This document shows, in pieces, positions 1 to 8,590 of a stretch of 64,000 bases of DNA. Under the pieces are notes generated by a model, which saw only the letters and a program-made list of their open reading frames with translations, did no database searches and was not told where the DNA came from. Each line of letters opens with the position of its first letter. The stretch's first letter is position 1. The DNA is from Halorarum salinum (GTDB lineage: Archaea; Halobacteriota; Halobacteria; Halobacteriales; Haloferacaceae): the NCBI RefSeq assembly GCF_013402875.1, contig NZ_CP058579.1, positions 2,976,001 to 3,040,000 of the forward strand, given 5' to 3'. The position numbers and the translations under genes are program-made.

Positions 1-1
1 C

Positions 2-865
2 GCGACGCCGACGACGTTCGGCAAGGAGATGGCCGTCTACGCGGCCCGCCTGGGGAGGGCGCTCGGACGGATCTCCGGGGCCGCCGGGGGGCTCTCCGGA
101 AAGCTGGCCGGCGCCTCGGGCACCTACGCCGCACACCGAGCCGCGTACCCCGACGTCGACTGGCGGACGTTCTCCGGGGAGTTCGTGACCGGGCTGGGGC
201 TCGATCACACCCCGCTCGCGACGCAGGTGAACCCCTGCGACGACCTCGCGGCCCTGTTCGACGCGCTCCGCGGGGCGAACAGCGTCCTCCTGGACCTGGA
301 CCGCGACGCGTGGCTCTACGTCTCGGACCGCTACCTCGGACAGGACGCCGCGGCTGGCGAGGCCGGGTCCTCGACGATGCCCCACAAGGTCAACCCCATC
401 GACTTCGAGAACTCGGAGGGGAACCTCTCGAAGGCGAACTCCGACCTCACATTCCTGGCCGACTACGTCACCACCTCCCGGCTCCAGCGGGACCTCTCGG
501 ACTCGACCGTGAAGCGGAACGTCGGCGCGGCGCTGGCCCACTGTCTCGTCGGGTACACGAAGACCGCCGCCGGCCTCGAGACGGTCACGCCCGACGAGCG
601 GGTCATGCGCGAGGAGCTGGAGGCGAACCCCGAGGTCGTCGGCGAGGCCGTCCAGACCATCCTCCGACGCGAGGGCGACACGGAGGCGTACGAGCGCGTG
701 AAGGAGCTCACCCGCGGGAGTCGAACCACCCTGGCGGACTTCCGCGCCCTGTTCGAGGACCTCGACGTCGACGAGGCGACCCGGGAGGAGCTGAACGCGC
801 TCACGCCGGCGGGCTACACCGGCTACGCGAGCGAGCTCGTGGACGAGCTGGACGGGGAGGACTGA
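2..865 (+). CDS. purB: adenylosuccinate lyase, 3' part (partial)
   Basis: C-terminal part of adenylosuccinate lyase, which splits SAICAR to AICAR and adenylosuccinate to AMP in purine synthesis. The reading frame is open from base 2, so the start lies before the window; the first in-frame ATG at 29 is internal because the residues before it (ATPTTFGKEM) already fit the family. The fumarase/aspartase superfamily signature SSTMPHKVNPIDFE is present around codon 125, including the conserved serine loop and the lysine and asparagine that bind substrate. The frame ends in TGA at 865. About 190 bases separate it from the next gene on the same strand, with no sign of an operon downstream. Confidence 0.95.
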   Translation, partial: ATPTTFGKEMAVYAARLGRALGRISGAAGGLSGKLAGASGTYAAHRAAYPDVDWRTFSGEFVTGLGLDHTPLATQVNPCDDLAALFDALRGANSVLLDLDRDAWLYVSDRYLGQDAAAGEAGSSTMPHKVNPIDFENSEGNLSKANSDLTFLADYVTTSRLQRDLSDSTVKRNVGAALAHCLVGYTKTAAGLETVTPDERVMREELEANPEVVGEAVQTILRREGDTEAYERVKELTRGSRTTLADFRALFEDLDVDEATREELNALTPAGYTGYASELVDELDGED

Positions 866-1052
866 CCGAGCGCCGACGGCGGGAGGGTCGAACGGGAACG
901 GGACCCGTCGTGTCCGTCACCGGCGGGCACTTCCGGACGTCGAGTCGCCCCTCGACGACGAACCGTTCGGTCCTAGTCCGTTTCCTGTTGATAAGGGGCA
1001 AGCACATACAGGCAGTAGCCCTCTACTCGAACGGGAACATGGTACACGTGCG

Positions 1053-1298
1053 ATGGCACGGAACTTCACGGACGACGATCGGGACAAGCACGTGGTCACC
1101 TCCGAAGGCACCCGCATCGGCACGATCCGCGACGTGAACGACGACCGCGCGACGGTCGAGCGAAGCGACGACGACGAGGGGCTCACGGACAAGGTCAAGG
1201 ACATGCTGGGCTGGGACGACGACGACTCGAACGAGATCCGGGACGAGCACGTCGACTCCGTGAACGACGACGAGGTCCGACTGCGCGACCGACGGTGA
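1053..1298 (+). CDS. small PRC-barrel-like protein
   Basis: An 81-residue, highly acidic soluble protein. The first half has the short beta-rich pattern of PRC-barrel proteins (HVVTSEGTRIGTIRDVNDD, then a predicted strand with ATVE), and the second half is an Asp-rich tail containing a KVKDMLGW helix. PRC-barrel proteins in other systems bind RNA or partner proteins; in haloarchaea one member (CdpB1/CdpB2) acts in cell division, but those are longer and I do not claim orthology. Start at ATG 1053 was chosen because the domain begins a few residues later; an ATG at 1039 is out of frame. A T-run terminator follows. Specific function unknown. Confidence 0.75.
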   Translation: MARNFTDDDRDKHVVTSEGTRIGTIRDVNDDRATVERSDDDEGLTDKVKDMLGWDDDDSNEIRDEHVDSVNDDEVRLRDRR

Positions 1299-1311
1299 CC
1301 TGAGCCGCGAA

Positions 1312-1326
1312 CGGCCCGCTTTTTTC
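1312..1326 (+). terminator. U-rich transcription terminator
   Basis: A run of six T (1320-1325) directly after a GC-rich stretch, 15-25 bases past the stop codon of the PRC-barrel-like gene. Archaeal intrinsic termination needs mainly a U-tract, and long T-runs are rare in this GC-rich window. Confidence 0.55.
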
Positions 1327-1427
1327 GGCGCCGTATCGGTCCCGGTATTCGGGTTCCTTCCGCGTCGGTTCGAACGGGGAGCGGGAAGCGATCGTCTCGA
1401 ATCGGTACACGTCGAGGCGTTCCATTG

Positions 1428-1523
1428 CCGCCTCGGGTCAGTACACCTCGGCGGTCTTCTGGTACCGCCTCGGGTCTGTACACTCGCACGGCCACCCGGT
1501 GCCGTGCGGGGTCAGTACTCCTC
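1428..1523. repeat. three short direct repeats behind the winged-helix gene
   Basis: A 19-base motif at 1428-1446 recurs at 1465-1483 with one mismatch. A third, shorter copy at 1508-1523 matches the first at 15 of 16 positions and contains the stop codon and last codons of the winged-helix gene on the minus strand. On that strand the first copy also reads Glu-Val-Tyr-stop against the gene's Glu-Glu-Tyr-stop, so the copies look like small duplications of the gene's 3' end. Confidence 0.6.
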
Positions 1524-1865
1524 GTACGCCAGGTTCATCAACCACTGCGTGAACGCGTCGCCGTTCGGGTCGATCTCCTCCTCGCCGATGAACGGCGAGA
1601 GCAGGTCCCCCGCCATCAGCAGCGAGAAGTCCAGATCGGCGGCGGTGGGTTCGAGGTAGTAGGTGTTGTGACCGTTGTACACCGCGTTCTCGCGTTCGAT
1701 GAGCCCCAGTTCCGAGAGCCTCTCGGCGATGCGGCTGCCCTTCCGCGAGGAGACGTCGAGCTCCTTCCAGAAGTCGCTCTGGTGGATTCCGCCCGTGTCA
1801 CGGACGAGTTCGAGCCCTGCACGTTCGTCGTCCGACAGGTCGGCTTCGGCGTCGGCGGCGCTCAT
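1512..1865 (-). CDS. winged-helix (MarR-like) transcriptional regulator
   Basis: A 117-residue protein with a single winged helix-turn-helix: residues about 10-60 hold the helix-turn-helix (HQSDFWKELDVSSRKGSR, with recognition helix RIAERLSELGLI) and a wing ending in TYYLEP. The C-terminal 45 residues are acidic and probably give dimer contacts. No metal or effector site is visible. It stands alone: the NRDE gene upstream ends only 27 bases before it, but a TATA-like box on the minus strand (1889-1898) suggests its own promoter and a leaderless transcript. Target genes unknown. Family placement as MarR-like is from fold pattern only. Confidence 0.75.
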   Translation of the reverse strand: MSAADAEADLSDDERAGLELVRDTGGIHQSDFWKELDVSSRKGSRIAERLSELGLIERENAVYNGHNTYYLEPTAADLDFSLLMAGDLLSPFIGEEEIDPNGDAFTQWLMNLAYEEY

Positions 1866-1888
1866 ACCGTGTCACACGACGCCGTCCC

Positions 1889-1898
1889 CGTTTAACTT
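1889..1898 (-). promoter_or_regulatory. TATA-like box for the winged-helix gene
   Basis: Minus-strand AAGTTAAACG lies 24-33 bases before the ATG at 1865, the position expected for a leaderless haloarchaeal transcript. It overlaps the last codons of the NRDE gene. Confidence 0.5.
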
Positions 1899-2653
1899 TG
1901 GCCTTCGCCGGCGTCCGCCGGGGACGTTTCCACCACCGTCCGGTACTCGGTCCGGCAGGGCGGCCCGTCGGCGAAGTCGTACCGGCGGCTCCCGTCCGCC
2001 CCCAGCACGAGGAGCGACGACGAACGCGTGCCGTAGCCGTTCTCGTGGATGCAGACGCCGAACTCGTGGTCCCCGAGCGCCTCCCCCGCCCGTTCGATCC
2101 ACTCCGCGGGCGTCTCGTCTGGGTAGTGGCGGAGGTGTTCGGCGAGCCGTTTCGCGTTCCTCGCCTGCCGTCTCGCGATCTCCGGGCGCTCCGGGGGTTC
2201 GTAGTACGTGCCGTCGTAGCCGACGTTCCCGACGACGTGGATGCCCTGACGGAGCTCCGTGACCCGCAACGTCCCGTCCCACTCCAGCAGGAGCGCGTCG
2301 TCGGCGTCCGCGAGCACGAGGTTGAACCCATCGTAATCGTGCTCCGCACAGGAGTCCTCGACGAGGCTCGCGGCCTCGTCGGCCGACCGGCATCGGAGGC
2401 AGTCCCGGACGAGCAGTCCGCGCGAGCGTCCCGCGTTCAGCCCCTCCACCCAGCGGTTGGCGATGCCGACGAACAACCCGTCCTCGTTGTAGCCGATCCA
2501 GGTCCCCCCGGCCACCGCGTCGCGCGGCCCGACGACGCCCGGTTCGAGCTTGCCCGGCGGTTCGGAGGGTCGGTCGGCCGCCTCGTCCCGGTTCGCCGCG
2601 ACGACGACCGGGGCCTCGGCGAACGTCCGCCACGCGAGGGTGAGCGTGCACAT
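1892..2653 (-). CDS. NRDE/TANGO2-family protein
   Basis: A 253-residue member of the NRDE family (T10/TANGO2). The name motif is present near the N terminus (VVVAANRDEAADRP), followed by WIGYNEDGLFVGIANR, typical of this Ntn-hydrolase-like family. I chose the ATG at 2653 because it gives the N terminus Met-Cys-Thr-Leu; family members start with Met-Cys, the Cys being the candidate N-terminal nucleophile. An upstream in-frame ATG at 2722 would bury it. Cytoplasmic; substrate unknown, with roles proposed in lipid or heme handling in eukaryotes. A T-rich minus-strand box at 2677-2685 fits a promoter for this start. Confidence 0.88.
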   Translation of the reverse strand: MCTLTLAWRTFAEAPVVVAANRDEAADRPSEPPGKLEPGVVGPRDAVAGGTWIGYNEDGLFVGIANRWVEGLNAGRSRGLLVRDCLRCRSADEAASLVEDSCAEHDYDGFNLVLADADDALLLEWDGTLRVTELRQGIHVVGNVGYDGTYYEPPERPEIARRQARNAKRLAEHLRHYPDETPAEWIERAGEALGDHEFGVCIHENGYGTRSSSLLVLGADGSRRYDFADGPPCRTEYRTVVETSPADAGEGQS

Positions 2654-2769
2654 GTCCGTCCGTACGCGGCCGGCGGGGAAAAGGACGGGCGGTCCGGTAG
2701 CCCGCTGCCGGACGTCGGCCATCCGTCAGGTCGACCGAAGTCCGGAGCGGCCCGGATAGCCGCCCCGGT

Positions 2770-3915
2770 TCAGCCGACCAGTTCGTCGACCGCCCGCGTC
2801 GCGGCCGCCGCGGCCGTCCTGACCCTGTCGAGTCGAACGTACTCCCGGTCGGCGTGGGCGACAGCGCCCTCGTCGTCCGCGAGGCGGCCGGGGCCGAACA
2901 CGACCGTCGGCGCCGGCGCGAAGTACGACGCCTCCGTCGCGGCGCCGAACGGTCGCACCTCCCCGTCGCCGCCGGCGCCGACCGCGGCCGCCGCGTCCGC
3001 GACCGCCCGGACGAGGTCGTGCTCCGGGTCGGTGTCGAACGCCTCCAGGAACGGGGTTTCTCGCTCGGTGAGCGCGAACTCGACGCCGACGTCGTCGGGA
3101 GCCGCCTCGCGGACGGCCGCCGCCAGCGACGCGCGGAACCCCTCGGCCGTCTCGGGCGGGACCGAGCGCCGGTCCAGCGTCATCCGCGCCTCGGCGGGGA
3201 CCTGGTTGGTCGCCTCCCCGCCCGAGACGCCCGTGGCGACGAGCGTCGGCGGGCCGAGCCGGGGGTGGGGCTCCCGTCCGTCGTCGAACCGGTCGACGGC
3301 GGGGAGCGCGTTCCCGAGCGCGGCCACAGCGTTCACGCCGGATTCGGGTTCGGCGGCGTGGGCCGCGCTGCCCGAGAGCGTCAGCGTCCCCTCGAAACGG
3401 CCCCGGGCGGCGGTGCAGACGTCGCAGTCGGTCGGCTCCCCGACGACGAACAGGTCCCCGTCGAGGGGGTCGACTCTCGCGTCGCCCGTGCCGGGGCCGC
3501 CGACCCCGACGGCCTCGCCGGTCACCAGCGCGTGGGCCCCCGTCGAGTACGTCTCCTCGTCCGGGGTCACGGCGAGGGTGAGCCGACCGCCGGAGGGTTC
3601 GACGGCGAGGAACGCGGCCAGCAACGCCGCGAGCGGCCCCTTCGCGTCGCAGGCGCCGCGCCCGCGGAGAACGTCGCCCTCGCGCTCGACCGGCAGCCCC
3701 GGCGGAACCGTGTCGACGTGGGTGTTGAGCACGAGGTGGGGTCCCCCGTCGTCGCCCTTGCTCGCCCGGACGTTCCCGGCGGCGTCGACGACCGGGTCCT
3801 CCCCGGCCTCCGCAAGCGTCTCGACCAGGAACTCGCGCATCGGCTCGACGGACTCGTGTGAGTCGATCGGGACGGCCCCGGTCAGGAACCCGACCGGATC
3901 GAACGCGCGGGTCAC
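2770..3915 (-). CDS. dapE: succinyl-diaminopimelate desuccinylase-type M20 peptidase
   Basis: A 381-residue M20-family zinc hydrolase, last gene of the lysine operon. It would release succinate from N-succinyl-LL-2,6-diaminopimelate. Visible metal-site motifs: NTHVDTVPPG (His and Asp ligands, around residue 70), GRGACDAKGPLAA (bridging Asp), TPDEETYSTGA (catalytic Glu and Glu ligand), VGEPTDCDV. The start is GTG 3915 (Val-Thr-Arg-Ala-Phe), whose GTGA overlaps the dapF stop; an ORF running further upstream continues in dapF antisense frames and is not coding. The M20 family also includes acetylornithine/lysine deacetylases; operon context makes the DapE assignment likely. Confidence 0.88.
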   Translation of the reverse strand: MTRAFDPVGFLTGAVPIDSHESVEPMREFLVETLAEAGEDPVVDAAGNVRASKGDDGGPHLVLNTHVDTVPPGLPVEREGDVLRGRGACDAKGPLAALLAAFLAVEPSGGRLTLAVTPDEETYSTGAHALVTGEAVGVGGPGTGDARVDPLDGDLFVVGEPTDCDVCTAARGRFEGTLTLSGSAAHAAEPESGVNAVAALGNALPAVDRFDDGREPHPRLGPPTLVATGVSGGEATNQVPAEARMTLDRRSVPPETAEGFRASLAAAVREAAPDDVGVEFALTERETPFLEAFDTDPEHDLVRAVADAAAAVGAGGDGEVRPFGAATEASYFAPAPTVVFGPGRLADDEGAVAHADREYVRLDRVRTAAAAATRAVDELVG

Positions 3916-4820
3916 GGCTCCGCCTCGAGGGTTCCCTCGGCCTCCCGTTCGGTCGGTCCGGCGAGCGTCGCCGACCCATCGGCCGGCACGGTGACCCGGA
4001 GCTCCCCGCCCGGCGGCGACACGGTCGCGGACTCGCGGTCGGTCCGGCCGGTCCGGCGCGCGGCCGCGAGGACGGCGACCGCGCCGGTCCCGCAGGCCCG
4101 CGTCTCGTCCTCGACGCCCCGTTCGAACGTTCGCTGACGGAACTCCGCCGCGCGGGCGCCACCGGCGTCGGCTTCGTCGGCCGCGACCGGTTCGGCGAGC
4201 GTGACGTTCGCGCCCTCGGGGAACGCGTCGGCGTGGCGGACCGGCGGCGCGACCGACGCCAGGTCGACGGCGTCGAGGTCGTCGACGAACGCCACCGCGT
4301 GCGGGACGCCGGTGTTCACCGCCGTGACGGTCAGGCCTTCGACCGACCTCCCGACGAGCGGCCCTCCGCCGGCCAGCGGGACGTCGGCCGGCGCGAACGA
4401 CGGTCTCCCCATCTCCACCTCGACGCCGTCGTCGCCGACGACGGCCCGTCGGTCGCCCGCCGGGGTCCCGATCACGAACTCGCTCGCGCCGGTCCGATCG
4501 GCGGCCCACGAGGCGACACAGCGCGCGCCGTTGCCGCACATCTCGGCGACCGAACCGTCCGGCTGGACGAGCGTCATCCGAACCCGGACGGGGTCGTCGG
4601 GCCGGCCGTCGCCGTCGCGACCGGGGGCGTCGGCGGCTCCGGCGTCGAGACCGAGGAACAGGACCCCGTCGGCCCCCCGACGTGCCCCCGCGTCGACGCC
4701 GGTCTCCCGGTCGCAGCGGGCCACCGCGAACGCCGCCCGGTCCGGGACCGGTTCCTCCGCGTCGACGACGAGGAAGTCGTTCCCGGTGCCGTGGTACTTC
4801 GTGAAACCCACCCTCGTCAT
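3912..4820 (-). CDS. dapF: diaminopimelate epimerase
   Basis: A 302-residue PLP-independent racemase converting LL- to meso-diaminopimelate. Both catalytic cysteines are visible in their standard settings: MCGNGARC in the first domain and ETRACGTGA in the second. The start MTRVGFTKYHGTGNDF is diagnostic for DapF. ATG 4820 overlaps the lysA stop by the 4 bases ATGA, and its own stop overlaps the GTG of dapE. The central region has a slightly long acidic loop (Asp/Ala/Gly-rich, around residues 50-65), common in haloarchaeal versions. Confidence 0.95.
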   Translation of the reverse strand: MTRVGFTKYHGTGNDFLVVDAEEPVPDRAAFAVARCDRETGVDAGARRGADGVLFLGLDAGAADAPGRDGDGRPDDPVRVRMTLVQPDGSVAEMCGNGARCVASWAADRTGASEFVIGTPAGDRRAVVGDDGVEVEMGRPSFAPADVPLAGGGPLVGRSVEGLTVTAVNTGVPHAVAFVDDLDAVDLASVAPPVRHADAFPEGANVTLAEPVAADEADAGGARAAEFRQRTFERGVEDETRACGTGAVAVLAAARRTGRTDRESATVSPPGGELRVTVPADGSATLAGPTEREAEGTLEAEP

Positions 4821-6052
4821 CGTTCCAGCCTCGTGAGGTCCGCGAGCGACTCGCGCTCCCTGAGCACGTCGCCCGACGGCGTGACGTCCGCGGGACGCGG
4901 CCGGGAGTTGTACGTCGAGGCCATCTCGTGGCCGTACGCTCCCGCGTTCCCCAGCGCGAGGAGATCCCCCCGCTCGGGGACCGGAAGCGGTCGGCCCTCG
5001 CAGAAGACGTCGCCGCTCTCGCAGATGGGGCCCGCGACGGTGACGGGGGCCTCCTCCCGGTCGAGGGAGTCGGGTTCCAGCGAGCGAATCTCGTGGTAGG
5101 CGTCGTACATCGCCGGCCGCAGCAGGTCCGTCATGCCGGCGTCGACCCCCGCGACCAGTTCGTCCGACGCCCCCTTCACGGCGTTCACCCTGGTCAGGAG
5201 CACGGCCGCGTCTGCGACGACGTAGCGCCCGGGTTCGAGCGCCAGCGCCGCGTCGAGTCCGTCGAGTTCCTCCCGGACCGCCGCCGCGACGGCGTCCAGG
5301 TCGAGCGGCTCCTCGTCGTCGCGGTAGGGGACGCCGATGCCGCCGCCGACGTTGACGTACTCGAGGTCGTCGACGGCGGCGGCCAGTTCCGCGACGCGCG
5401 CGAGGAACTCGCGGTGGGCCGCCAGGTCCGCCTCGCCGTGGATTCCCGATCCCGCGTGGGCGTGCACGCCGACCACGTCGAACGCCGTCCTCGCACTGGC
5501 GACCACCTCGCCGACGCGGTCGGCCGGCACGCCGAACTTCGCCGCGCCGCCGGTGCGGACCTTCTCGTGGTGGCCCGCGCCGACTCCGGGGTTGACCCGG
5601 ACGCAGACCCGGCCGTCGTACCCGCGCTCGCGCAGGCGGTCGAGCGCGTCCGCCGCGCCGACCGTGATCGTGAGGTCCGCGCCCTCCTTCCACCACTCGA
5701 CGACGGCGTCCAGATCGCGGGCGGGCGGGTTGACCGCCGTGTAATCCACGTCGGCGCCGTCGAAGCCGGCGTCGAGTGCGCGACGCACCTCGCCCGCCGA
5801 GGCACACTCGGCGCCCAAGCCCGCTTCCCCAACCGCTTCCAGCACCGCGCGGGCCGTGTTCGCCTTCACCGCGTACCGCAGGTCGGCGTCGGGGAACGCC
5901 GCGCGGAGTCGGGCGCAGTTCTCGGCGACCCGGTCGAGGTCGGTGACGTAGAGCGGGGTCCCGTGCTCGTCGGCGAGTTCGGAGAGCCGGGCCGCGTCCC
6001 AGTCCGCGAGCCGGCGGACGGCCGGCGAGTCGGCGAGGGGAGCGTCGTTCAT
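4817..6052 (-). CDS. lysA: diaminopimelate decarboxylase
   Basis: A 411-residue fold-III PLP enzyme making L-lysine from meso-diaminopimelate, the last step of the pathway. The PLP lysine sits in RYAVKANTA (about residue 57), the phosphate-binding glycines in VGGGIGVPY, and the substrate-site cysteine in PICESGDVFCEGR. Start ATG 6052 (MNDAPLADSPAVRR) overlaps the dapD stop (ATGA). Translation is probably coupled along the operon. Confidence 0.95.
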   Translation of the reverse strand: MNDAPLADSPAVRRLADWDAARLSELADEHGTPLYVTDLDRVAENCARLRAAFPDADLRYAVKANTARAVLEAVGEAGLGAECASAGEVRRALDAGFDGADVDYTAVNPPARDLDAVVEWWKEGADLTITVGAADALDRLRERGYDGRVCVRVNPGVGAGHHEKVRTGGAAKFGVPADRVGEVVASARTAFDVVGVHAHAGSGIHGEADLAAHREFLARVAELAAAVDDLEYVNVGGGIGVPYRDDEEPLDLDAVAAAVREELDGLDAALALEPGRYVVADAAVLLTRVNAVKGASDELVAGVDAGMTDLLRPAMYDAYHEIRSLEPDSLDREEAPVTVAGPICESGDVFCEGRPLPVPERGDLLALGNAGAYGHEMASTYNSRPRPADVTPSGDVLRERESLADLTRLER

Positions 6053-6888
6053 TCCCGGAGCGCGTCCTCCCGCCGGGTCGCCTCGAGCGTCTCCTCCTCG
6101 ACGTGCGTCGCCACGACGGCCGGCTTGTACGCGCCGCCCTCGAAGAGGTCGTGGTCGGAGACGCTCGACTCGACGAAGCGTGCGAACGCGCGGCGGTTCT
6201 CGGGCAAGTGGCCGTGGATGACCTCCTCCTCGACGAGGTCGTACACCGGGATCCGGGGGGTGAGCAGCGTGTTCTCGCCGACGACGGAGTTCGCGCCGAC
6301 GCGGAAGCCGGACGTGACCCGGCAGCCCGCGCCGAGCGAGACGCCCTCCTCGACGATCACCGGCGCGTCCTCGACCGGTTCGAGCACGCCGCCGACGAGC
6401 GTGTTCGCGCCGAGCTTCACGCCTTCGCCCAACTGGGCGCACGAGCCGACGGTGTCACAGGAGTCGACGAGCGTCCCCTCGCCGACGTACGCGCCGACGT
6501 TGACGAACGACGGGCTCATCATGATGGCGTCGTCGCCGAGGTGGGCGCCCCGCCGGAGCACGGTCCCGTCGGGCGTGTTTCGCGCCCCGCCGGCCGCGAG
6601 GTCGTCGGTGTCCCGCAGCGGGAGCACGTCGTAGTAGCCGACCCCGCCGTACTCGCGTCGTTCGGTCTCGCGGAGCCCGAAGTTGAGCAGGACGCCGCGC
6701 TTCACCCACTCGTTCGCGACCCAGTCGGTCACGGAGGCGCCGGTCTTCTCGGCCGCGCGGACCTCGCCCGCCTCCAGCGCGTCGAGGAACGCGTCGAGGA
6801 CGGCCCGGTCCCCGTCGGTCACGTCGCCGGCCGTCAGGCCGTCGTCGTAGCGGTGCCACAGGTCGTCGACGTCGGATTGCAGACTCAT
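6049..6888 (-). CDS. dapD: tetrahydrodipicolinate N-succinyltransferase
   Basis: A 279-residue left-handed beta-helix transferase that puts a succinyl group on tetrahydrodipicolinate, committing the operon to the succinylase branch. Hexapeptide repeats run from about residue 95 to 215 (VNVGAYVGEGTLVDSCDTVG, then LGEGVKLGANTLVGGVLEP). The N-terminal helical domain and the C-terminal tail are of normal length. Start ATG 6888 (MSLQSDVDDLW) overlaps the dapB stop by 4 bases; an in-frame upstream start at 6939 lies inside dapB and is less likely. Confidence 0.93.
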   Translation of the reverse strand: MSLQSDVDDLWHRYDDGLTAGDVTDGDRAVLDAFLDALEAGEVRAAEKTGASVTDWVANEWVKRGVLLNFGLRETERREYGGVGYYDVLPLRDTDDLAAGGARNTPDGTVLRRGAHLGDDAIMMSPSFVNVGAYVGEGTLVDSCDTVGSCAQLGEGVKLGANTLVGGVLEPVEDAPVIVEEGVSLGAGCRVTSGFRVGANSVVGENTLLTPRIPVYDLVEEEVIHGHLPENRRAFARFVESSVSDHDLFEGGAYKPAVVATHVEEETLEATRREDALRE

Positions 6889-7649
6889 TCGAGTACCTCC
6901 GTGAAGTCGTAACGGCCGGGTTCGCGCCCGGCCAGCCACGCGGCCGCGTCGAGCGCGCCGGCGGCGAACACCCGTCGGGAGCCGGCCCGGTGGGTGAGTT
7001 CCAGCACGTTGTCCTCGCCCGCGAGCAGCACCTCGTGCTCCCCCGCGACGTCGCCCGCGCGGCGGGCGTGGACGCCGACCTCCCCGGGCGAGCGCGGGGC
7101 GTCCCCCTCCCGGCCGTACGTCCGCTCCTCCAGGTCGTCCCGCTCGGCCTCGATGTCGTCGAGAATCGTCAGGGCGGTCCCGCTCGGGGCGTCCCGCTTG
7201 CCGTCGTGGTGGGTCTCGGTCACCTCCACGTCGTAGCCGGGGAGCGCGACGACCGCCTCCCGGACCGCGCGGCGGAGCGCGGCGATCCCCCGCGAGAAGT
7301 TCGACGCGCGGAGGACGGGCACGTCGGCCGCGGCCTCCGAGAGCGCCGCCAGTTGCTCCTCCGTGAAGCCGGTGGTTCCGACGACCGCCGGCACGCCCGC
7401 CTCCGCGCAGGCCGCGACGCGCTCGACGCTCGACTCCGGCCCGGTGAAGTCCACCAGGGCGTCCGGGTCGTGGTCGGCCAGCAGGGCCGGCAGGTCGGCG
7501 GCGTCCCGGACCTCCACGCCCGCGATGGCCCCGCCCGGCGATCGGCTCACGGCGACGGCGACCTCGAACCGGTCGTCCTCGCCCGCGGCCTCGATCACCT
7601 CGCGCCCCATCCGGCCGGTCGCGCCGGTCACGGCGATCCGGGTGGTCAC
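6885..7649 (-). CDS. dapB: 4-hydroxy-tetrahydrodipicolinate reductase
   Basis: A 254-residue NAD(P)H-dependent reductase, second step of the diaminopimelate pathway. The nucleotide-binding loop is GATGRMGREV at the N terminus, and the substrate/catalytic motif is ETHHDGKRDAPSGTA (catalytic His pair and Lys, around residue 150). The start overlaps the dapA stop by ATGA. Length is normal for the family. Confidence 0.95.
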   Translation of the reverse strand: MTTRIAVTGATGRMGREVIEAAGEDDRFEVAVAVSRSPGGAIAGVEVRDAADLPALLADHDPDALVDFTGPESSVERVAACAEAGVPAVVGTTGFTEEQLAALSEAAADVPVLRASNFSRGIAALRRAVREAVVALPGYDVEVTETHHDGKRDAPSGTALTILDDIEAERDDLEERTYGREGDAPRSPGEVGVHARRAGDVAGEHEVLLAGEDNVLELTHRAGSRRVFAAGALDAAAWLAGREPGRYDFTEVLE

Positions 7650-8590
7650 CGCTCGGCCACCTCCGCTTCCGCGTCGTCCCCGCGGACTCGCTCGCCCCCG
7701 TCGGCCGCCTCGAGGTCTGCGAGCAGTTCAGCCAGGACCTCGCGGGTCTCGTCGGTCGCCCGGGTCAGCGGCGGGCGGAGGTCGGCGGGGCCGTACCCGC
7801 GCACGTCCATCGCCTCCTTCACCGGGATCGGGTTCGTCTCGCGGAACAGCGCCCGGCACAGCGGCGACAGTTCGTGGTGGAGTTCCCGCGCGCGGTCGGA
7901 CTCCCCGTCCAGCGCCGCGCGGACCATCGACCCGACCCGCTCGGGTTCGACGTTCGCGGCGACGCTGATCGTTCCGGTCCCCCCGACCGACAGGATCGGG
8001 AGCGTCATCCCGTCGTCGCCCGAGAGCACGTCGAACGCCTCCCCGCGGGTGCGCTCGACGATCTCCGAGATCCGGTTCAGATCGCCGGATGCGGCCTTGT
8101 ACCCCCGCACGTTGGGGTGGGAAGCCAGGTCGACGACGGTGTCCAGGTCGAGGCTCTGCCCGGTCCGCGAGGGGACGTTGTAGACGACCTGCGGGAGGTC
8201 GACGGCGTCCGCGACCGCCGCGAAGTGCTCGTACTGTCCCCGCGGTTCGGGCTTGTTGTAGTACGGGGAGATGAGCAGCAGGGCGTCCGCGCCCGCCTCC
8301 GCCGCGCGCTCCGAGAGGTGGAGCGCCTCGCGGGTCGAGTTCGAGCCGGTGCCGGCGACGACCGGAACGTCGACCGCGTCGACGACGGTCTCGACGACCT
8401 CCGCGTGCTCGTCGTGGGTGAGCGTCGCCGACTCCCCGGTGGAGCCGACGGGCACGAGGCCGTCGGTGCCCGCGGCCTCGAGCCGTCGGGCGTCGGCTGC
8501 GAGCTGTTCGTGGTCGACGTCGTCGCTGTCCGTGAACGGCGTGGTCATGGCCGGGTAGGCCCCGGCGAACGTGTCGTGGTGTATCGTCAT
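7646..8590 (-). CDS. dapA: 4-hydroxy-tetrahydrodipicolinate synthase
   Basis: A 314-residue class I aldolase condensing pyruvate with aspartate semialdehyde, first gene of the lysine operon. The Schiff-base lysine is in RGYKAASGD, the catalytic tyrosine in YNVPSRTGQ, and the phosphate-like loop in GSTGESATLT. The ATG at 8590 gives a 14-residue extension before MTTPFTDSD; the ATG at 8548 is an alternative start. No lysC, asd or diaminopimelate aminotransferase gene is next to it, so these must be elsewhere. The 432 bases upstream hold no gene and may carry the operon's promoter and leader. Confidence 0.94.
   Translation of the reverse strand: MTIHHDTFAGAYPAMTTPFTDSDDVDHEQLAADARRLEAAGTDGLVPVGSTGESATLTHDEHAEVVETVVDAVDVPVVAGTGSNSTREALHLSERAAEAGADALLLISPYYNKPEPRGQYEHFAAVADAVDLPQVVYNVPSRTGQSLDLDTVVDLASHPNVRGYKAASGDLNRISEIVERTRGEAFDVLSGDDGMTLPILSVGGTGTISVAANVEPERVGSMVRAALDGESDRARELHHELSPLCRALFRETNPIPVKEAMDVRGYGPADLRPPLTRATDETREVLAELLADLEAADGGERVRGDDAEAEVAER

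Noticed and set aside
1898-3994. 698-codon plus-strand ORF
   Set aside because: It lies antisense to the NRDE and dapE genes and reads as Arg/Pro/Val-rich noise with no motif; a typical GC-rich shadow.
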